Assembly: GCA_900708905.1 (NCBI GenBank)
Contig: CAADRB010000014.1
Span: 1,722,398-1,786,397 of the forward strand
Direction of reading: 5' to 3'
Source of the DNA: Hymenolepis diminuta
Taxonomy: Eukaryota; Platyhelminthes; Cestoda; Cyclophyllidea; Hymenolepididae
Length of the DNA stretch: 64,000 nucleotides
Part shown: in pieces, positions 38,008 through 50,348 of the stretch
Layout of the letters: every line of letters starts with the position of its first letter
Numbering within the stretch: position 1 is the stretch's first letter
Translations under genes and position numbers: made by a program
The notes under the pieces: model-generated
The model's input: only the letters and a program-made list of their open reading frames with translations
The model's database searches: none
Told to the model about the DNA's origin: nothing

Positions 38008-38756
38008 ATGGTTATGGAGCCACTTTCTAAGGTGAAACAGCTTGATTATGACCGATCTCTTATTGGCGCAGCTCACCTAATCCATCCACAAATGGCTGAA
38101 GACTTTATGAAGTTCCTTAAAGAAGAGAAAGAACATCAACAATCAGAAAAGATTGAATTAAAACCAGGCTGTCAGCCTGACGTGAATGCTTGTCTGCGAG
38201 AAGTCGCTAAAGAATTCATGTATTTCGTGCAAGAAACCGATCCAGATTTGGCCAAAATTATCGAAAAGGACATCAAAAAATACATTCAGAATACAATAAA
38301 AGAATCGAAGAAAGCACTCTTAGCGAGCCCTAATGAAAATGTCAGTCAAGAGTTTCTTGATTTTCTGAAAGAAACTGACCCGGAACTAGCTAATTACTTG
38401 GGTCTTTATGATGAGAATGAAACTTCCGGGGGGACTGAAAAACCAGGGTTGAAGTATGAAACAGATTTCCTCTCTCTCGAAAAATCTCACTGTGGAGTCA
38501 ATCAGTGGTGAGAATGAAAATCCGGTGACGAATAACGAAATTCAACTAAAATCGGAATAAAAATTTTGCAACTAGTCCAGAACATTTAGTAGTGCATACT
38601 AAGGAACCAGATTCACATACTATAACAAGGACTTTTCCTTCTAATAAACTCCTGCCAAATCTCAGATTATGCCTACTTAATGTTGTATTTAGATTTGATC
38701 CGCAGGTTGATGGGCATCTTTTTGAGTCTATGCTATTAAAAGGAATAAAGGTATGA
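38008..38756 (+). CDS. CLL-DPEL module family, member D (226 aa, two exons, four modules)
   Basis: Exon 1 is 38008-38507 and exon 2 is 38576-38756 (681 nt in all). The 68-base intron starts GTGAGA and ends AACTAG; splicing restores frame into a C-terminal module, CLLNVVFRFDPQVDGHLFES, that otherwise lies in another frame after the exon 1 stop TGA (38509). Exon 1 carries three further modules: SLIGAAHLIHPQMAEDFMKF, EFMYFVQETDPDLAKIIEKD and EFLDFLKETDPELANYLGLY. These keep Pro 11 and the hydrophobic pattern but have lost all Cys. The linkers are Lys/Glu-rich and probably helical. ATG 38014 is an alternative start. A 11-codon uORF from ATG 38000 overlaps the start out of frame. If the intron is not real, D is frameshifted. 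It is the only member with a proposed coding intron. Confidence 0.6.
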
Positions 38757-41700
38757 AAATAGAAAAGAACGTTTATTTCAACGTTGAAATGCAATGCTTT
38801 TTATTAATTGCGTTCTGGCCATATAAATTTATATGGGAAAAGTCTCTAATTAGAGAAAATTAGAGGTTTTATTAAGTTATTGCAGAAACAATGAAGTTGA
38901 CAGTTGGAGTTTTAAGAAGGATGCCTGATTCAGTTGGGATTAAAGCTTTATTGGAATAAAGCAGTAATTGGCAGTATTCATATTGGTAGCAAGTTAATCA
39001 GAGATAGTGAGCCACTGATTGCTTAGAGCAGCAGATAGCTGAGGTACATAGACTGCTTGTTCTGCTGTTCTGCAATCAGATGCGTATGTGTGTGGGTCTG
39101 TGTGTCAATTGGCCAGAATGCGTCGATTTATATTATCTTGAGAAGTCGTTTAGAAATCCAGTCATATTCAGATCCCTTAAAATCGGTACATGACGTCATT
39201 ACGATGTTATTGAGTAAACTGGCCAATTCGGAACGAATGATAACATCAGCGTTAGGCGAAAAGGAGGACAGGTCGGTTTTAAAAGAAAGAAAAACATAAT
39301 TGAGAGAAACAAGTTGTGACAGATAAATCTAAAGTAAAATTCAACCAACTCAGCAATTGACATTTCCGGTTTAATGTTTTATAAGATTACGGGGAATCAC
39401 TGATATTGAAATTGTAAGGTCAGGCTAATTCACGGCGAAAAATTACGAAGGAAATATTCGTGAGAAATGATTTAAAATTGTAATAAATTTTGGATTGAAA
39501 GAAATTTAATGGTGATTTTATTGAAAAATTGAAATTCAAATGGCGCGAAAAAATCTGAAAACTTCGAAAAGAAGGATATAAAATAAGCATTCTCTCACTA
39601 AAATTTATTGAGGCAAACGAAATACAGTTGTTCAGCGTGGATAAGCAAATATGATAGGGTAACAGGGAACTAAGATAAGGGATAAAGGGGGTGGGATCAT
39701 ACAAATGTTTAGAGAGGAATTAAAGTATTGGAAGTTTCTTTGTTTAACTTTATAACCAAGTATACAATTAGTTTGCGCCCTTGTGATACACGGAGTATTA
39801 GCGTCGAACCAAATGTTAAACTCTTTTTAGGCACGAAAATATTTTGCATCCTAGATTACTGATTTTCAGTGGTTATTGACTCGTTGATTAATCAGGATGA
39901 ACATTCTGGTCACTTCAACTAATTTTTTCTTCCAAAGATCAAGAAAGCATGATGATCTCACATCATGTAAACATATTGAAAAGCTCATCAGAGTTCATTA
40001 AATATTTATAATTTGAAAACAACCATATTTTCAAATTCCTTGGTCTTTTTATTCATAGGAGATGAGCCAAAATTCAACGATTTTGGTTTCTATTTTCAAC
40101 TACATTAAAATAATCCTTCCAGCATTATCTTTATAGCACCCATTTGTCCCTTCATAAGGCAATAAATTTTCAGACAACAGGAAAAAAGCATAAAACGGTT
40201 TTAATATTGAGAAAATAAATTGACTTATGTAGAATTGGATATGTGAAAGTGATTAGCTAGCCGGCTATCCAGTAATTACAGTAATGCGGTCTTCACAGTT
40301 GTTTTACATATCCAAGAGCGAGCGTGGAAATCAAATAATCCATAATTCAGTGCACGAAGGATGATACTTGCGAGTTTCTTTCGAATGAAACGAAAATATC
40401 CGAATAGGCCTCCTAACGCCTATATTATGGAAATACCTCTTATAAATTTGCTAACCAATTTTTCGGCTTTCTGCTCGCAGCATCTTGAGCTTTGCTCAAG
40501 CTTACCTCCTGACTCAGCATTTTGTCATAGAACCAGTCATTTAACTTCCGAACATAAATGGATTTTTACGAAATGCCGCATTTTCAGTTTAATATTCACT
40601 TTATTCTCTCTCTTAATGTGAATATTTAGCCGCAGTTAATGGTTTTTACTATTTTTTTATGAAATATTTAGGCGGATCTTCAGTATTTTATCAAGTACAC
40701 TGTCCTATTTGCTAGGTGAAGAGTATTTTATTGTCTAGGCAGACAAACGGAGAACACGAATAGTCTGTTCAACTTCGAATATCGAAATTTGGCCTCTTTA
40801 TCACATCCTCGTTCCCACTTGCCCGAAATCAACGTATATTTCCTTTCAAAATTAAAATATGTTTCCTAACCTTTCTCCTTTCCTTCGTTTCTCCACCTGT
40901 CAAATTCCCACGTGATCCAAATCGACTCTCATCTAGGGAAGTTTGTTGGTTCCTGCTGGCGTACGGGAAATTCATTAGTTTCGTGGGGGATATATACCTG
41001 ATTTGGTTGGGCTCTTAAAGCCGCTTTACTGATGGCATTTAGTGTTACTTTAGACCCTATTCCATGGATAAATGTCCCCCATTTTAACAACCTTTCATTG
41101 AGACATTACTGTCGATTAACATTACCAATTATCCGAAAAGTCTTACAAATTAGCTCTATTTGGAATTCGGTTTGCGATTTTCTACCACTTAATTTAACTA
41201 AAAGAAATTGAAAAGATTGATAATACAGAATGAAAGTCATAAAAACACGATATGACCGATTAAATAACTTAATCTCTGAAAGAGAACAGAACTAAAAATT
41301 CTGAGTAGGGATAATTCAAAATATATTCGTGACTACTAATCCTAAATTAAGGCTATTGATTTGCAAAGAGAAAAACGGAAGCAAAATACAAATTCAGTGT
41401 CATGTTAAAAACATATCATCTACCTGCACTAAAGAGGTAAAAAGATAACAGATAAATTGAGGTGGCATGATCAACCACTGAATCAAATTAGATGAAGAAC
41501 GAGCTATGAATAATTTAAGTAATCTCTCTTAGGAACCAAAAAGTTCAATTCCAAAATTGAGACATTAGGATATTGGTGGCTCGAACCTCCAAAACTAAGG
41601 TACTGAGTTTATTACCTACCTCTCAACTATTTCAACTTTAGTTTCCGTTTCATACGAGGACGAAATAATATTTCTAAACCTATTATCCAAGCGCTTTCCT

Positions 41701-41760
41701 ACGATTAAGAACGTTAATGTGGGACAATAAAGTACAACTAAGAATATCTAAGCCATAAAA
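38757..41760. other. Intergenic, no gene recognised
   Basis: AT-rich, no supported feature. Around 38880-39060 there are two short imperfect duplicated stretches (AATAAAGCAGTAATTGGCAG and neighbours) without clear meaning. Confidence 0.5.
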
Positions 41761-41803
41761 CATTTATTAAAAGGAATTATTCTCGAGTGTACATAAAAGA
41801 ATT

Positions 41804-42884
41804 TTATAAAATTTCTCCTCTTGCCCTTTTGAGTGCATTAAGAACATTTGAAGGTCCTTTTCGATGGGCGAGATTAAGGGCATCTGCTGTAACTTCAGCA
41901 CCTAGATAAATGAAAAGCCAGTTTGAGACCAAGAGAGACATATAAAGTCAACAACCAAATGGCAAGAGCTATTCAATTAAGAATAAAGTAATTATTGATG
42001 AATTATTCAAAGTAGCTTACCATGGGAAATTAAAACATTTACGATATCTTCGAGACTTAATGCGATTGCCAGTACTAATGGAGTCTTGCCATTTCTGTCC
42101 CTAGAATTGACATCAGCTCCGTTCTCGATAAAAAATTGTACTAAGTTAGCATCCTTGGCATAAATAGCTCTAAAAATGACAGGATCTTCTTCTTCTGTGG
42201 AATTGTTGACGTTTGCACCCAGACTGATCAAAAAAGTTAAAATTGCTGTATCCTTTTTCAATGCGGCCTGCTGTAAGGCTATCTGGAGTTCCTTCACTTT
42301 ATCAATGCCGGGAACATCAGTTTGAAAGATCAATTTTGCTGTTTCAAAATTATTCTAAAGACAGTAAAATGAGTATGTTTACTTACCCCTCCAATAGCGA
42401 GAGTAAACTCAGATTCTTCATGTTCATTCAGACCCCTTATTAAATAGGGATCTCGCTGAATTAAGAATGCAGCAATATGACGATGCCCCTTTAAAATTGA
42501 CAGCATAAGAGGGGTATATTTATTGGCGTTTAAAACGTCTAAAAGACTCCCGCTGTCGATTAAAAACTGTAAGCATTGTAAATTTCCACCCTTAGCAGCC
42601 CAATGGATTGCCATATTCTCTTCACGGTCTGTAAGATCGATAAAAGCCCTGCACTCGATTAGCTTTTTGACAATTTCAATGTATCCCTTTTCTGCAGCGA
42701 TCATAAGTACAGTCCTCTTGGTTACTTCATCTCGAGCGTTTGGTGAAGCCTAAAGTGAAGGAAGAGGTTAGTAAACCAATTTCAAACATTAACTTACATT
42801 CATTCTCAAAAGTTGGACGACGGCTTTAACGTCATTGCGTTGAACTGCTTCTACAAGATTGGGACAGTATTCATAAAATGCCAT
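41804..42884 (-). CDS. Ankyrin-repeat protein, four exons (293 aa)
   Basis: Exons in transcript order: 42884-42798, 42749-42387, 42354-42021, 41901-41804; total 882 nt. Introns are 48, 32 and 119 bases, all GT-AG and in phase. The protein is built almost wholly of ankyrin repeats, with helix signatures such as TVLMIAAEKGYIEIVKKLIE, MAIHWAAKGGNLQCLQFLID, YTPLMLSILKGHRHIAAFLI, PVIFRAIYAKDANLVQFFIE and KTPLVLAIALSLEDIVNVLI, each with the usual loop (for example NGADVNSRDRNG). A short C-terminal helix (NLAHRKGPSNVLNALKRARG) closes the stack. Ankyrin stacks bind other proteins; no catalytic domain, signal peptide or membrane span is visible, so a cytosolic or nuclear adaptor is inferred. The first repeat begins at the N-terminus, with no room for another domain. 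AATAAA on the minus strand at 41763-41768 lies 36 bases after the stop. Confidence 0.9.
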
Positions 42885-42900
42885 TTTGATATATGCTGAA
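42885..42900 (-). promoter_or_regulatory. Candidate 3' splice site in the ankyrin gene 5' UTR
   Basis: On the minus strand a strong pyrimidine tract ending TTTTTTTCTTCAG at 42896 lies 11 bases before the ATG. It could accept a spliced leader (trans-splicing is known in flatworms) or a 5' UTR exon; a donor-like CAG/GTAATT lies near 42980. Confidence 0.4.
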
Positions 42901-42989
42901 GAAAAAAAGCGGTGAAAATTCACACCATAATGAAAAAATATCTTAATAAATTTTCACCAAAAAATATGTTGGTCTAATTACCTGAGTGC

Positions 42990-45900
42990 CTGCTAGAAAA
43001 GTGAGGAGTTAAACATGTTAGAGCATCGAATTTGATTCAAGTGATTAATACTACGAAATGTTCATTCGTTTGCGCCTAATAGTGAGTTCAAATCGTTTTA
43101 CCGTTGGTCAAATCACTGATATTTGTTCTACTTAATATTAACAAGTAATAATGGTTAGCAACTTTCAATATGTAGATTTTGGGAAGATCGAAGAATTAAA
43201 TATTCTGTTATTGCTATATATGTCCCATAAATGAAAACCTTTTCTTTAAGGGGCGACTGACACAAAACAATTAAAAAATGTCCAAAACCGCTCGAAGCGA
43301 AATGACAAAGGTATTAATAGTATAAAACCCAAAACCCAAACCGAAATTTAAGAATAATACAAGTTCACTTTAAGTATGAGAAATGGCTAGCTCGGGAAAA
43401 ATGGCGAAACACGAGTTTCTCAACCACACAGACTTCAAGATATTGTCCCTCTTTTCAAGACGGAAGTTATAGAAAATTTTTTAAAGATAAAGCTGTTATA
43501 CAAGGAGTTACAAATCTTTTGATATATTTCAGTTTCATCTTTGTTGTACTTTGATAAATATTTTAGGCAAAGATATCTTTGATTACTGTAAAGAAATCAA
43601 TTATTGAAAAATTATATACATAGGAAAGATACCTGTAAACTATTGCTATGGACAGTACATAAACACCGTGCTAGGGTAAGTGGTGGTTGAATAAGCCTAA
43701 ATTTTTCATGACGCTTAATGATATCGCTTGCCTTGAAAAAATTTATTAATATCATCCAATTCAAGCAAAGGTTTAAAAAAATAAGTGACTACCGAGAACT
43801 GTTGACATAGATCCATTGATCCATGTCTTTTTACAATTTATCGGTCAAGGGTTAATTGAAAAAAGAATTTTGAAAATCCCGCTAGGGCTTAAATTACTGT
43901 GTTGGAAATATTATAACAAGTAAGTAAGATTCGAAGTATTCCTAGGATGGATCAAACATTTGAGCTTTTCATTTTCAGCCGTTTCTAACCTCCATAACAA
44001 CAGTCAAATTTTTACATCATCTGAGATATCATCGAGATCGTTCCAGAAAATATCCCCACACTTTTCGCAGAGAATTCGCAGATGGTTTGGTTAGGGAATC
44101 ATGCAATGTTTTGGTTTTCATATTGATAAATTTAGAAAATCGTTCTTGCATCATAATGAAATGTTACTGGTGTTTCATCAGAAAAAGTTCATTATTCTTT
44201 ACAATAAATTCAAATTCATAAACAACTATAATATTCAAAGTTTGACTTTTTAAGCCTTTCATCGTTAACTTTTACGATCTACAAACTGAAACCCCATCTA
44301 TGAAGAAAAACACAAATTCTCGTTGTTTTATAGAAGACTTATGGTTAGTCGAATCGAAATATGTATAGTATAACTTGATACATGTTAGTTCAAATAAAAA
44401 AAATTGAAGGAATAATCGTTATTTTCAATAATAATGGGAAGAAAACAAAATAAAATACTAAAGTTGTTGGGGGAAAATATTTGATGAGCATAAATAGCAA
44501 CACTAACAAAACTTTTTAAAACTTTCTGGAAATTTCTTTTTATTGGATATAAAAGTGCCAGAAAATGCCTCACACAAATTATGGTCTTCTTCTTTTGGTG
44601 TTTAAGCGATTGTTGGTGAAATTCACTTCAAATGTTGTTAAAAAACATTTGTAAAAAGTAGAATAAATGTTCTTCTGAATTAAACATTAAGATAATAGTT
44701 CTTAAAAACTTTTCTAATAGATTAACCCTTATTATTTGAACTATGAGAGTACGCTCTGTTCTCCCCACAGACAGATGACTCATGGACAACCATGAGAGTA
44801 TGGCAAGCGCTGATAGTCCCAGGACCAACCATTTACTAGACAGGCTTCTGAAATTGCAGGGCTCTTCGTAATGGTTGGTCTGTGTATTCTCAATCAATCA
44901 TCTCCGTTCCCAGTTTATGCATAAATCGTTCACAGTAGTAATCTACTCAATCATTAATTTCATTTCAGATGTCTACTTCTAATCGGGTCTCTGAAACCAT
45001 TACTGTAATACGAGAGTAACACTTTCTACTGCTAACTGGTTTGTTCATAGAATCAAGCTGGTTACATTAAAGCCTGGGATGGCTGAAACTCCATCCCTAG
45101 TCCGCTTAGCTATCCGTCAAATTTAAAAGGTCCTTATCTCAACGGTTCTTGTTAATGTGCATGTTTGTATCTCTTGTGAATTGTACCTTGTGTGTATTCG
45201 TTCGCATAAACATTTCGCCTTCGATTGTTTATTGCGTGCACATAGACCTTATCTTAGATACTCTAGCTCGCTTAGTCTGTATTGTGAATCTGGAGAAATA
45301 GGATATGCGGGAGTGTATAGATCTAATTACGTGTCTACTTAGGTCTCAGTCACTCCTTCGTCGAGATGTGTCAAACAATGAGGTGTAATATATTTCAAAT
45401 GGATAACTTTGAAAGTGCCAACGTTGGAAATGATGACCAACTTTGCTCCGTTTCGAGAAGGTCTAGGTCTAGGTCCGAAATTCAGATCAATGGCTAACTG
45501 GAGTTGCTGGAGTTTTAGGAGAATTGCATTTACTGCAGTGCACGAATAGTCTTATCTCAAAAATGTCTGCATAAATTAAATGTCATCACAGACCTGAAAT
45601 CACCTCCTAATTACCTTTCCTCTCAGAGTAAGGGAAAAGTTGATAGAACGCGTCAAATTAGTCTGCAGCTCCCTCATTGAAGTTGATGAGACCATGACAG
45701 GCTCAAATAGTGCTCAAAACCGATGCTCAGGGTACCAGCTGTTATCAAGTTAGACGTAAATCTCGTTCTTTGTGAATTAGGAGTGACGTGATCAACCTTC
45801 TTATCTTTGCTCATTTACATCATCCATCACCAATCTCGTTTTGCTTTTGATCTGGATGTCACTGAGGGTCGAGATCATAGGTGGCACGGATCAGTTCTCA

Positions 45901-46974
45901 TAACGGAGGTAGTGAAAAGTGGAGCGTGGTCAAGTATTATTTATTATACCCTGTAGCAGTCTGACTCGGAAGAAGGGGGAGGGAAGAACTTTAGCTCAGC
46001 GTTTCCCCTATGAGGAAAAGAATCTGTTAAATGTAGCTCATAGATACCTGGGAAATGATTGGCTACCAGGTTACCCAATTACTGCAATAGAGACGAGATT
46101 ACACTATTAGACATGGCTGTGAAAGACCAATAATCAATAATCCAGTGTAAGAGGTGTGAGACCTGTGAATTTCTCTCAAGAGCACCAGAATGATTCGATG
46201 TGGTGTTNTAGTAATTGTCAAACCCATATTTCGGCTTAGCTTTCGACGTTCCTCCTACCTTCTGTCAGAATACCTTCTCCCTGCACTAGCTTCTTTATTC
46301 TCATTTAGGAGTATTACTACTGATTCCCTTCCTCAACTTCATCTTGTATCGTGGTTGAAACGATGTCTTAGTAGGTCCGACGATAGCTGTCCTACACCTA
46401 GTTTATGTCCTCTCCATTACCCAAGTGAAATTGCAGGTAAACCGACAAATATTTTTAGTGTATCGGTGATATCAGATTCAAGATCAGATGAAAGAGAGGG
46501 GTTTTGGATATGTTCTCTCTCGTTATCCTTTTTGGAGTGTTGAAATTCGCTGTTTATTCATAGATACTATTGCACTTGTAACTGGAAAAAGGGAAGTGAT
46601 GCGTATTTTTAGTGCTTTTTTCGTCCTCCTTCTTGAACTAAATTTAAATCTACCGAGGGAGTCTGTTTTTATATCTCCTTACACCAGCTGTTGTTATTGT
46701 GTGTTTACTTCACGACCAACTTTATGTTGTTTGGGGTTGGAAACAAAATCAGTGTCCCTTTCATGCGAACGGATCTTTGATATGGTATGGCAAAATGGGA
46801 TGAGGTTTTATTAAGCAACCTCTTAAATATGCTGGGTACCTGAGAAATATATAGCTCTAATTATTGAATTGTAGAAATACATTCGCTCGCAGTTTTTTAA
46901 ACTCATGGGACTCCATTATTGATCATATGATCTTGGGTTTTACTAGACCGTACATGACATTGAATGACGAATTC
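42990..46974. other. Intergenic, no gene recognised; contains one N
   Basis: No supported gene. Position 46208 is an undetermined base inside a frame with no protein features. Sequence from about 45,000 to 46,900 is less AT-rich than its surroundings and may be transposon-derived. Confidence 0.45.
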
Positions 46975-47420
46975 CTACGTGTTTCCAAAATTTTCGTCTA
47001 TGTCCTCAATAATCTCTGAGATCTAATTATTTCATTCCTGCAGTGGTTTTTGAAGGGAATGACCCTACTGTAACCCTAAGCGTCCTGCTAACAAACATCG
47101 CGTGTCCTCAGGTGGTTTATTTTTATTATCGGAATAAGCTAATTAGGTGATCCTTGAATGAAGGTTGAAAGGGTCGTTTCGCCACGGCGATGTCCGGACC
47201 TATTCCTTCTGTTCATGCTATCCCCCCTTTTCATTTAAAGCACACCTGCATTTATGCCCTCACGCGCGTCCTCGCTTGTGAGACACATACGCTTACGCTG
47301 CCATCTAATTGCCTCCGTTCTTTAAATCCCTTTTATTCTCTTGAAACCTTTTTCGCGATTCGTTCAATACGTTTTGGTCTAATCAACCCTTGGTTTTCTG
47401 CTCCGCAATTGTTAGCTCTT
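46975..47420 (+). repeat. Dispersed repeat R1, copy 3
   Basis: Shares gAGATcTAATTATtTCATtC, GGTTTTTGAAggg, the CATTTAAAGCACACcTGCAt block, and the core GATTCGTTCAATACgTTTTG then TAATCAACcCTTGgttTTCT with the copies at 8.1 and 24.1 kb. Confidence 0.65.
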
Positions 47421-47807
47421 ACCCAAACGGCTACAAATTGGCTATTATTGTTGCTGGAGTTAGTTGTTAACTGCCAACCGTTAGCTGTTACTCAAATTCC
47501 AACAACAGTAATGATCCATCACAATCTTTATGTTTAGACAGCAGATATGGCAACTTCATATTATTTGCCGATGTCTTACCACGTTCTTGAACATTTAAAA
47601 TGTGTTTGGAGATCTTTTCAGGAAGTTTATTTTCAACAATCCTACAGATTTTATTTTTTTTAACTGCATTAATGTGGTAGATATTACGATTGCAATTTTG
47701 TGTTTATTAAAAAATGCTCTTAATACAATTTTTGTAGATGGTCATTAGTGCATACGTATGGTTTACCTTTTTTAAATAAATAATTAACTTCTTAGCATTT
47801 TCGTCGA

Positions 47808-48065
47808 TCATGCCACATAATGCACTCTTCTGACAAACTCAGGTGCTCTAAGTGAATCAGCAGAGCGTTGACAATGCACTTTTCTCTTCCTCGTGGTGGC
47901 CAATTCACCTCCATTGTTTTCATTCAGCAGCCCCTTTCTAACTTTACAAACGAAAGATGTGGCGACTTCTGGTAATCCTGCAACTTCTAAATTCCTAAGT
48001 TTCGCTTTTATGGACACTATTACAGCGTGTCTTTTCATTTCATTGGTTACATTAGTATCTGCCAT
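47808..48065 (-). mobile_element. Tc1/mariner transposase N-terminal fragment
   Basis: Frame of 85 codons starting MADTNVTNEMKRHAVIVSIK, followed by LRNLEVAGLPEVATSFVCKV (helix-turn-helix-like), NENNGGELATTRKRKVHCQR and SLRAPEFVRRVH. This is the order of the DNA-binding N-terminus in the mariner family whose later part appears at 28.4-29.2 kb. The frame stops just where the second helix-turn-helix would begin, so no catalytic domain follows. It is either a truncated element or a short surviving frame; a domesticated DNA-binding protein is possible but unsupported. Confidence 0.55.
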
Positions 48066-49201
48066 GAGATCATGTGATGTAGAAAAATATCTTAATTATT
48101 ATCGGGTTGGTTTGAAATATAAAAATATAAATGTTATCAGATACCTCAAGCACTCCGTATAATTTGATTATTAATTAGTTTATTGAAAAAAAGGATTATC
48201 GGAAGAGCACACATACGCTATGAAATTTGAATTTTCCCAACCATATTAGAGGAAAGTGTTATCGGACACTTAGCCAAAGCAGACTAGCATTAAGGAGCTT
48301 GCCCAACGAAAAACTTACATTAGTCGCTCTCTTTGCTGATCAAGCTTGATCAGTTCAATAGGCCACTCCGTTCACTGGATGCGTACTGATAGGCATCGAA
48401 TATATTTCACTAGGTTTGCAGACGGGCACATAGACCGTTGAATCACTGGCAAGCATTTATTGAAAATTTTCAAGGGTGTATTAAAAAACGCTGATCTTGA
48501 GTTTTGTTTGGAATGTAATTAATCAATCTTCGCGCTCAAACATTCTGTTTCTAAATTTCCTAGTCTCTCAATCGGTCGAGGAGTTCTCAAACATCGTAAC
48601 AATCCATTATTCAACATACTGAGCCTAATATAAACGTATACTCTAGATTTATCTTTCGCCGCCTGAAAATCATGACATCTTGATTTTCGAATATTGAAAA
48701 GAACATATATTTGAGCATCAAAAAAAATCAATCAATCTTACAAATCAGGCTTCAGGTTAGTTAAAATCCTTTGAGTTCCCACTTCCTTTATCAGCACCTT
48801 TTTGGGTATTTTATTATTATCCCACTGGTAATAATTTTCTTAATAATTTCTTGTCATTAAAAGTGTTTTTGACTCAAGCAATATTATTTATTTTTACTGT
48901 TATTTTTGAAATGGATGACATATAATAATAATGCTTACAATCGATCAACTTAGGTTGTTTGGCTCCTAGAAATGAGTCGTTCGAGTTTCTTTTTTATTTT
49001 CGGTCTGTCCTGCAATTCCAACAAACCACTAAATCCCAAACTAAGATCAAATGTCGCAGAAAATCTTTTATTGTCGGCTTGGTGCACGCGGCTTAACTTG
49101 ATATAGTCCGGATCTAGGATTAGAAACCATAGAAGCCGTATTGGACGTCATTTTTATACATGGAGATGAATGTCCGAACCTCTATAGAGTTGACCTTGGT
49201 G
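48066..49201. other. Intergenic and 3' flank of member E
   Basis: No gene recognised. AATAAA on the minus strand at 49067-49072 is the first good polyadenylation signal for member E. Confidence 0.45.
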
Positions 49202-50230
49202 TTACGGTGGATGGTTGTACGCTGAGATATGACTTTGTCGTTGGTTTCCTGTCGTCTTTGCAACTTGAGATGCCGATCGAGCTTTTTGGGAGGGTTTTAG
49301 CGTCATCAATAGTAATTTTTTATTAGTTCTAATAATTTGCTGGACTTCCGGGGAGTCTTCAATATACTCATAAAGATCAGGTTGCAGTACTCTAACAAGT
49401 CTGAGAAAACATTTGCTGTACTTGGGTTGGTGTGAACCTGCTGCTTTATCTTTGACTTCATGTTTAGCTTCATCGAAATGTTCATTTTTCGGTGTAGATT
49501 CATTTTTTATGTTAGAATCTCCTTCCGATTTATCGACTGCAATTGCATATTGGGACTTATTTGAATCAATAATTTTCTCCGTATTACACTTCGACTCAGG
49601 ATCTATCATGGTATTTACAGCAGATTCTACTGTGGATAATTCCACCCAGCACATTTTATACATGTCAGCTGGTATTGACTTTCTATGATCCTCGTATTCA
49701 ATAAATTCATTGCTATCAGTGAAAGGATATAGGGTTTCAATCTCCTCAGCAGTATCAGTTGAAGCATTCTCTTCAGTACTGAGAGTTCCGTTTTTATCAA
49801 TTGATGAATTTGAATCAGAAGGTATATTTAGGTTTTCTTGGGAACTAGAGTTGGTGGCTTTTAGATCTTCATACACCTGCCTCGATCTAATGTTTGACAA
49901 ATTCGTTGCAGCGTCGTTTTTACCATTCTCGGCATCTGATCCGTCGGAACATTCGACAAGGCTGATTTGAGATTCCTTGTGGAGTTCCGCATTTGAGCAG
50001 CTTTTCGATTGTTCGATAGTTTTTGAATCTCCTGCGGAATCATGTATTTTTTCAGAATCCACAATTTCGGCCAAGTGAGACTTAGAGTTAGGCAGACATT
50101 GTTCAAACGAATGGTGTGTCTGATCCGACTTAGGAACCGTTTCATAATCTTCAATGAACCACGTTTTTGCAGTAGCAGAATGTGTGGCAAATTTCCTTAA
50201 TTCAGCATGCTTGCGCTCAACTTCGATCAT
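49202..50230 (-). CDS. CLL-DPEL module family, member E (342 aa, acidic Ser/Asn-rich)
   Basis: The longest member, a single exon from ATG 50230. About residues 1-265 are low-complexity and strongly acidic (Ser, Asn, Asp, Glu; for example TEENASTDTAEEIETLYPFT), probably disordered. One module, CFLRLVRVLQPDLYEYIEDS at residues 274-293, keeps Cys 1 and Pro 11. Unlike the other members, a basic tail of about 49 residues follows (LKPSQKARSASQVAKTTGNQ). Weak Cys-Leu motifs near residues 45 and 195 may be decayed modules. TATAAAAG lies at 50349-50356 (minus). The module is closest to the middle module of member G (CLLELVRVLRPDLADQLEQI). Several antisense frames overlap; they follow the repetitive composition and are not genes. 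Function unknown. Confidence 0.72.
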   Translation of the reverse strand: MIEVERKHAELRKFATHSATAKTWFIEDYETVPKSDQTHHSFEQCLPNSKSHLAEIVDSEKIHDSAGDSKTIEQSKSCSNAELHKESQISLVECSDGSDAENGKNDAATNLSNIRSRQVYEDLKATNSSSQENLNIPSDSNSSIDKNGTLSTEENASTDTAEEIETLYPFTDSNEFIEYEDHRKSIPADMYKMCWVELSTVESAVNTMIDPESKCNTEKIIDSNKSQYAIAVDKSEGDSNIKNESTPKNEHFDEAKHEVKDKAAGSHQPKYSKCFLRLVRVLQPDLYEYIEDSPEVQQIIRTNKKLLLMTLKPSQKARSASQVAKTTGNQRQSHISAYNHPP

Positions 50231-50348
50231 GGGTAGATAACGTTTTGCCCAGAATAAAGACAGCGAATTCCAGTTATAGTGTTTGTTGTCTTGACTGTAT
50301 AAGAAGTATATCTAATAAGATGACCACGTTACTTACCTAACTGACAGT

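Noticed and set aside
46190..46814. Two open frames around the N at 46208
   Set aside because: Composition is repeat-like; no domain, start context or splice logic.
49413..49970. Several plus-strand frames opposite member E, and a minus frame opposite member F (53209-53535)
   Set aside because: Compositional shadows of Ser/Glu- or Lys/Pro-rich coding strands with no features of their own.
50295..50336. Possible 42-base 5' UTR intron of member E (GTAAGT...TACAG)
   Set aside because: The donor lies only about 12 bases after the TATA box, upstream of the expected transcription start.
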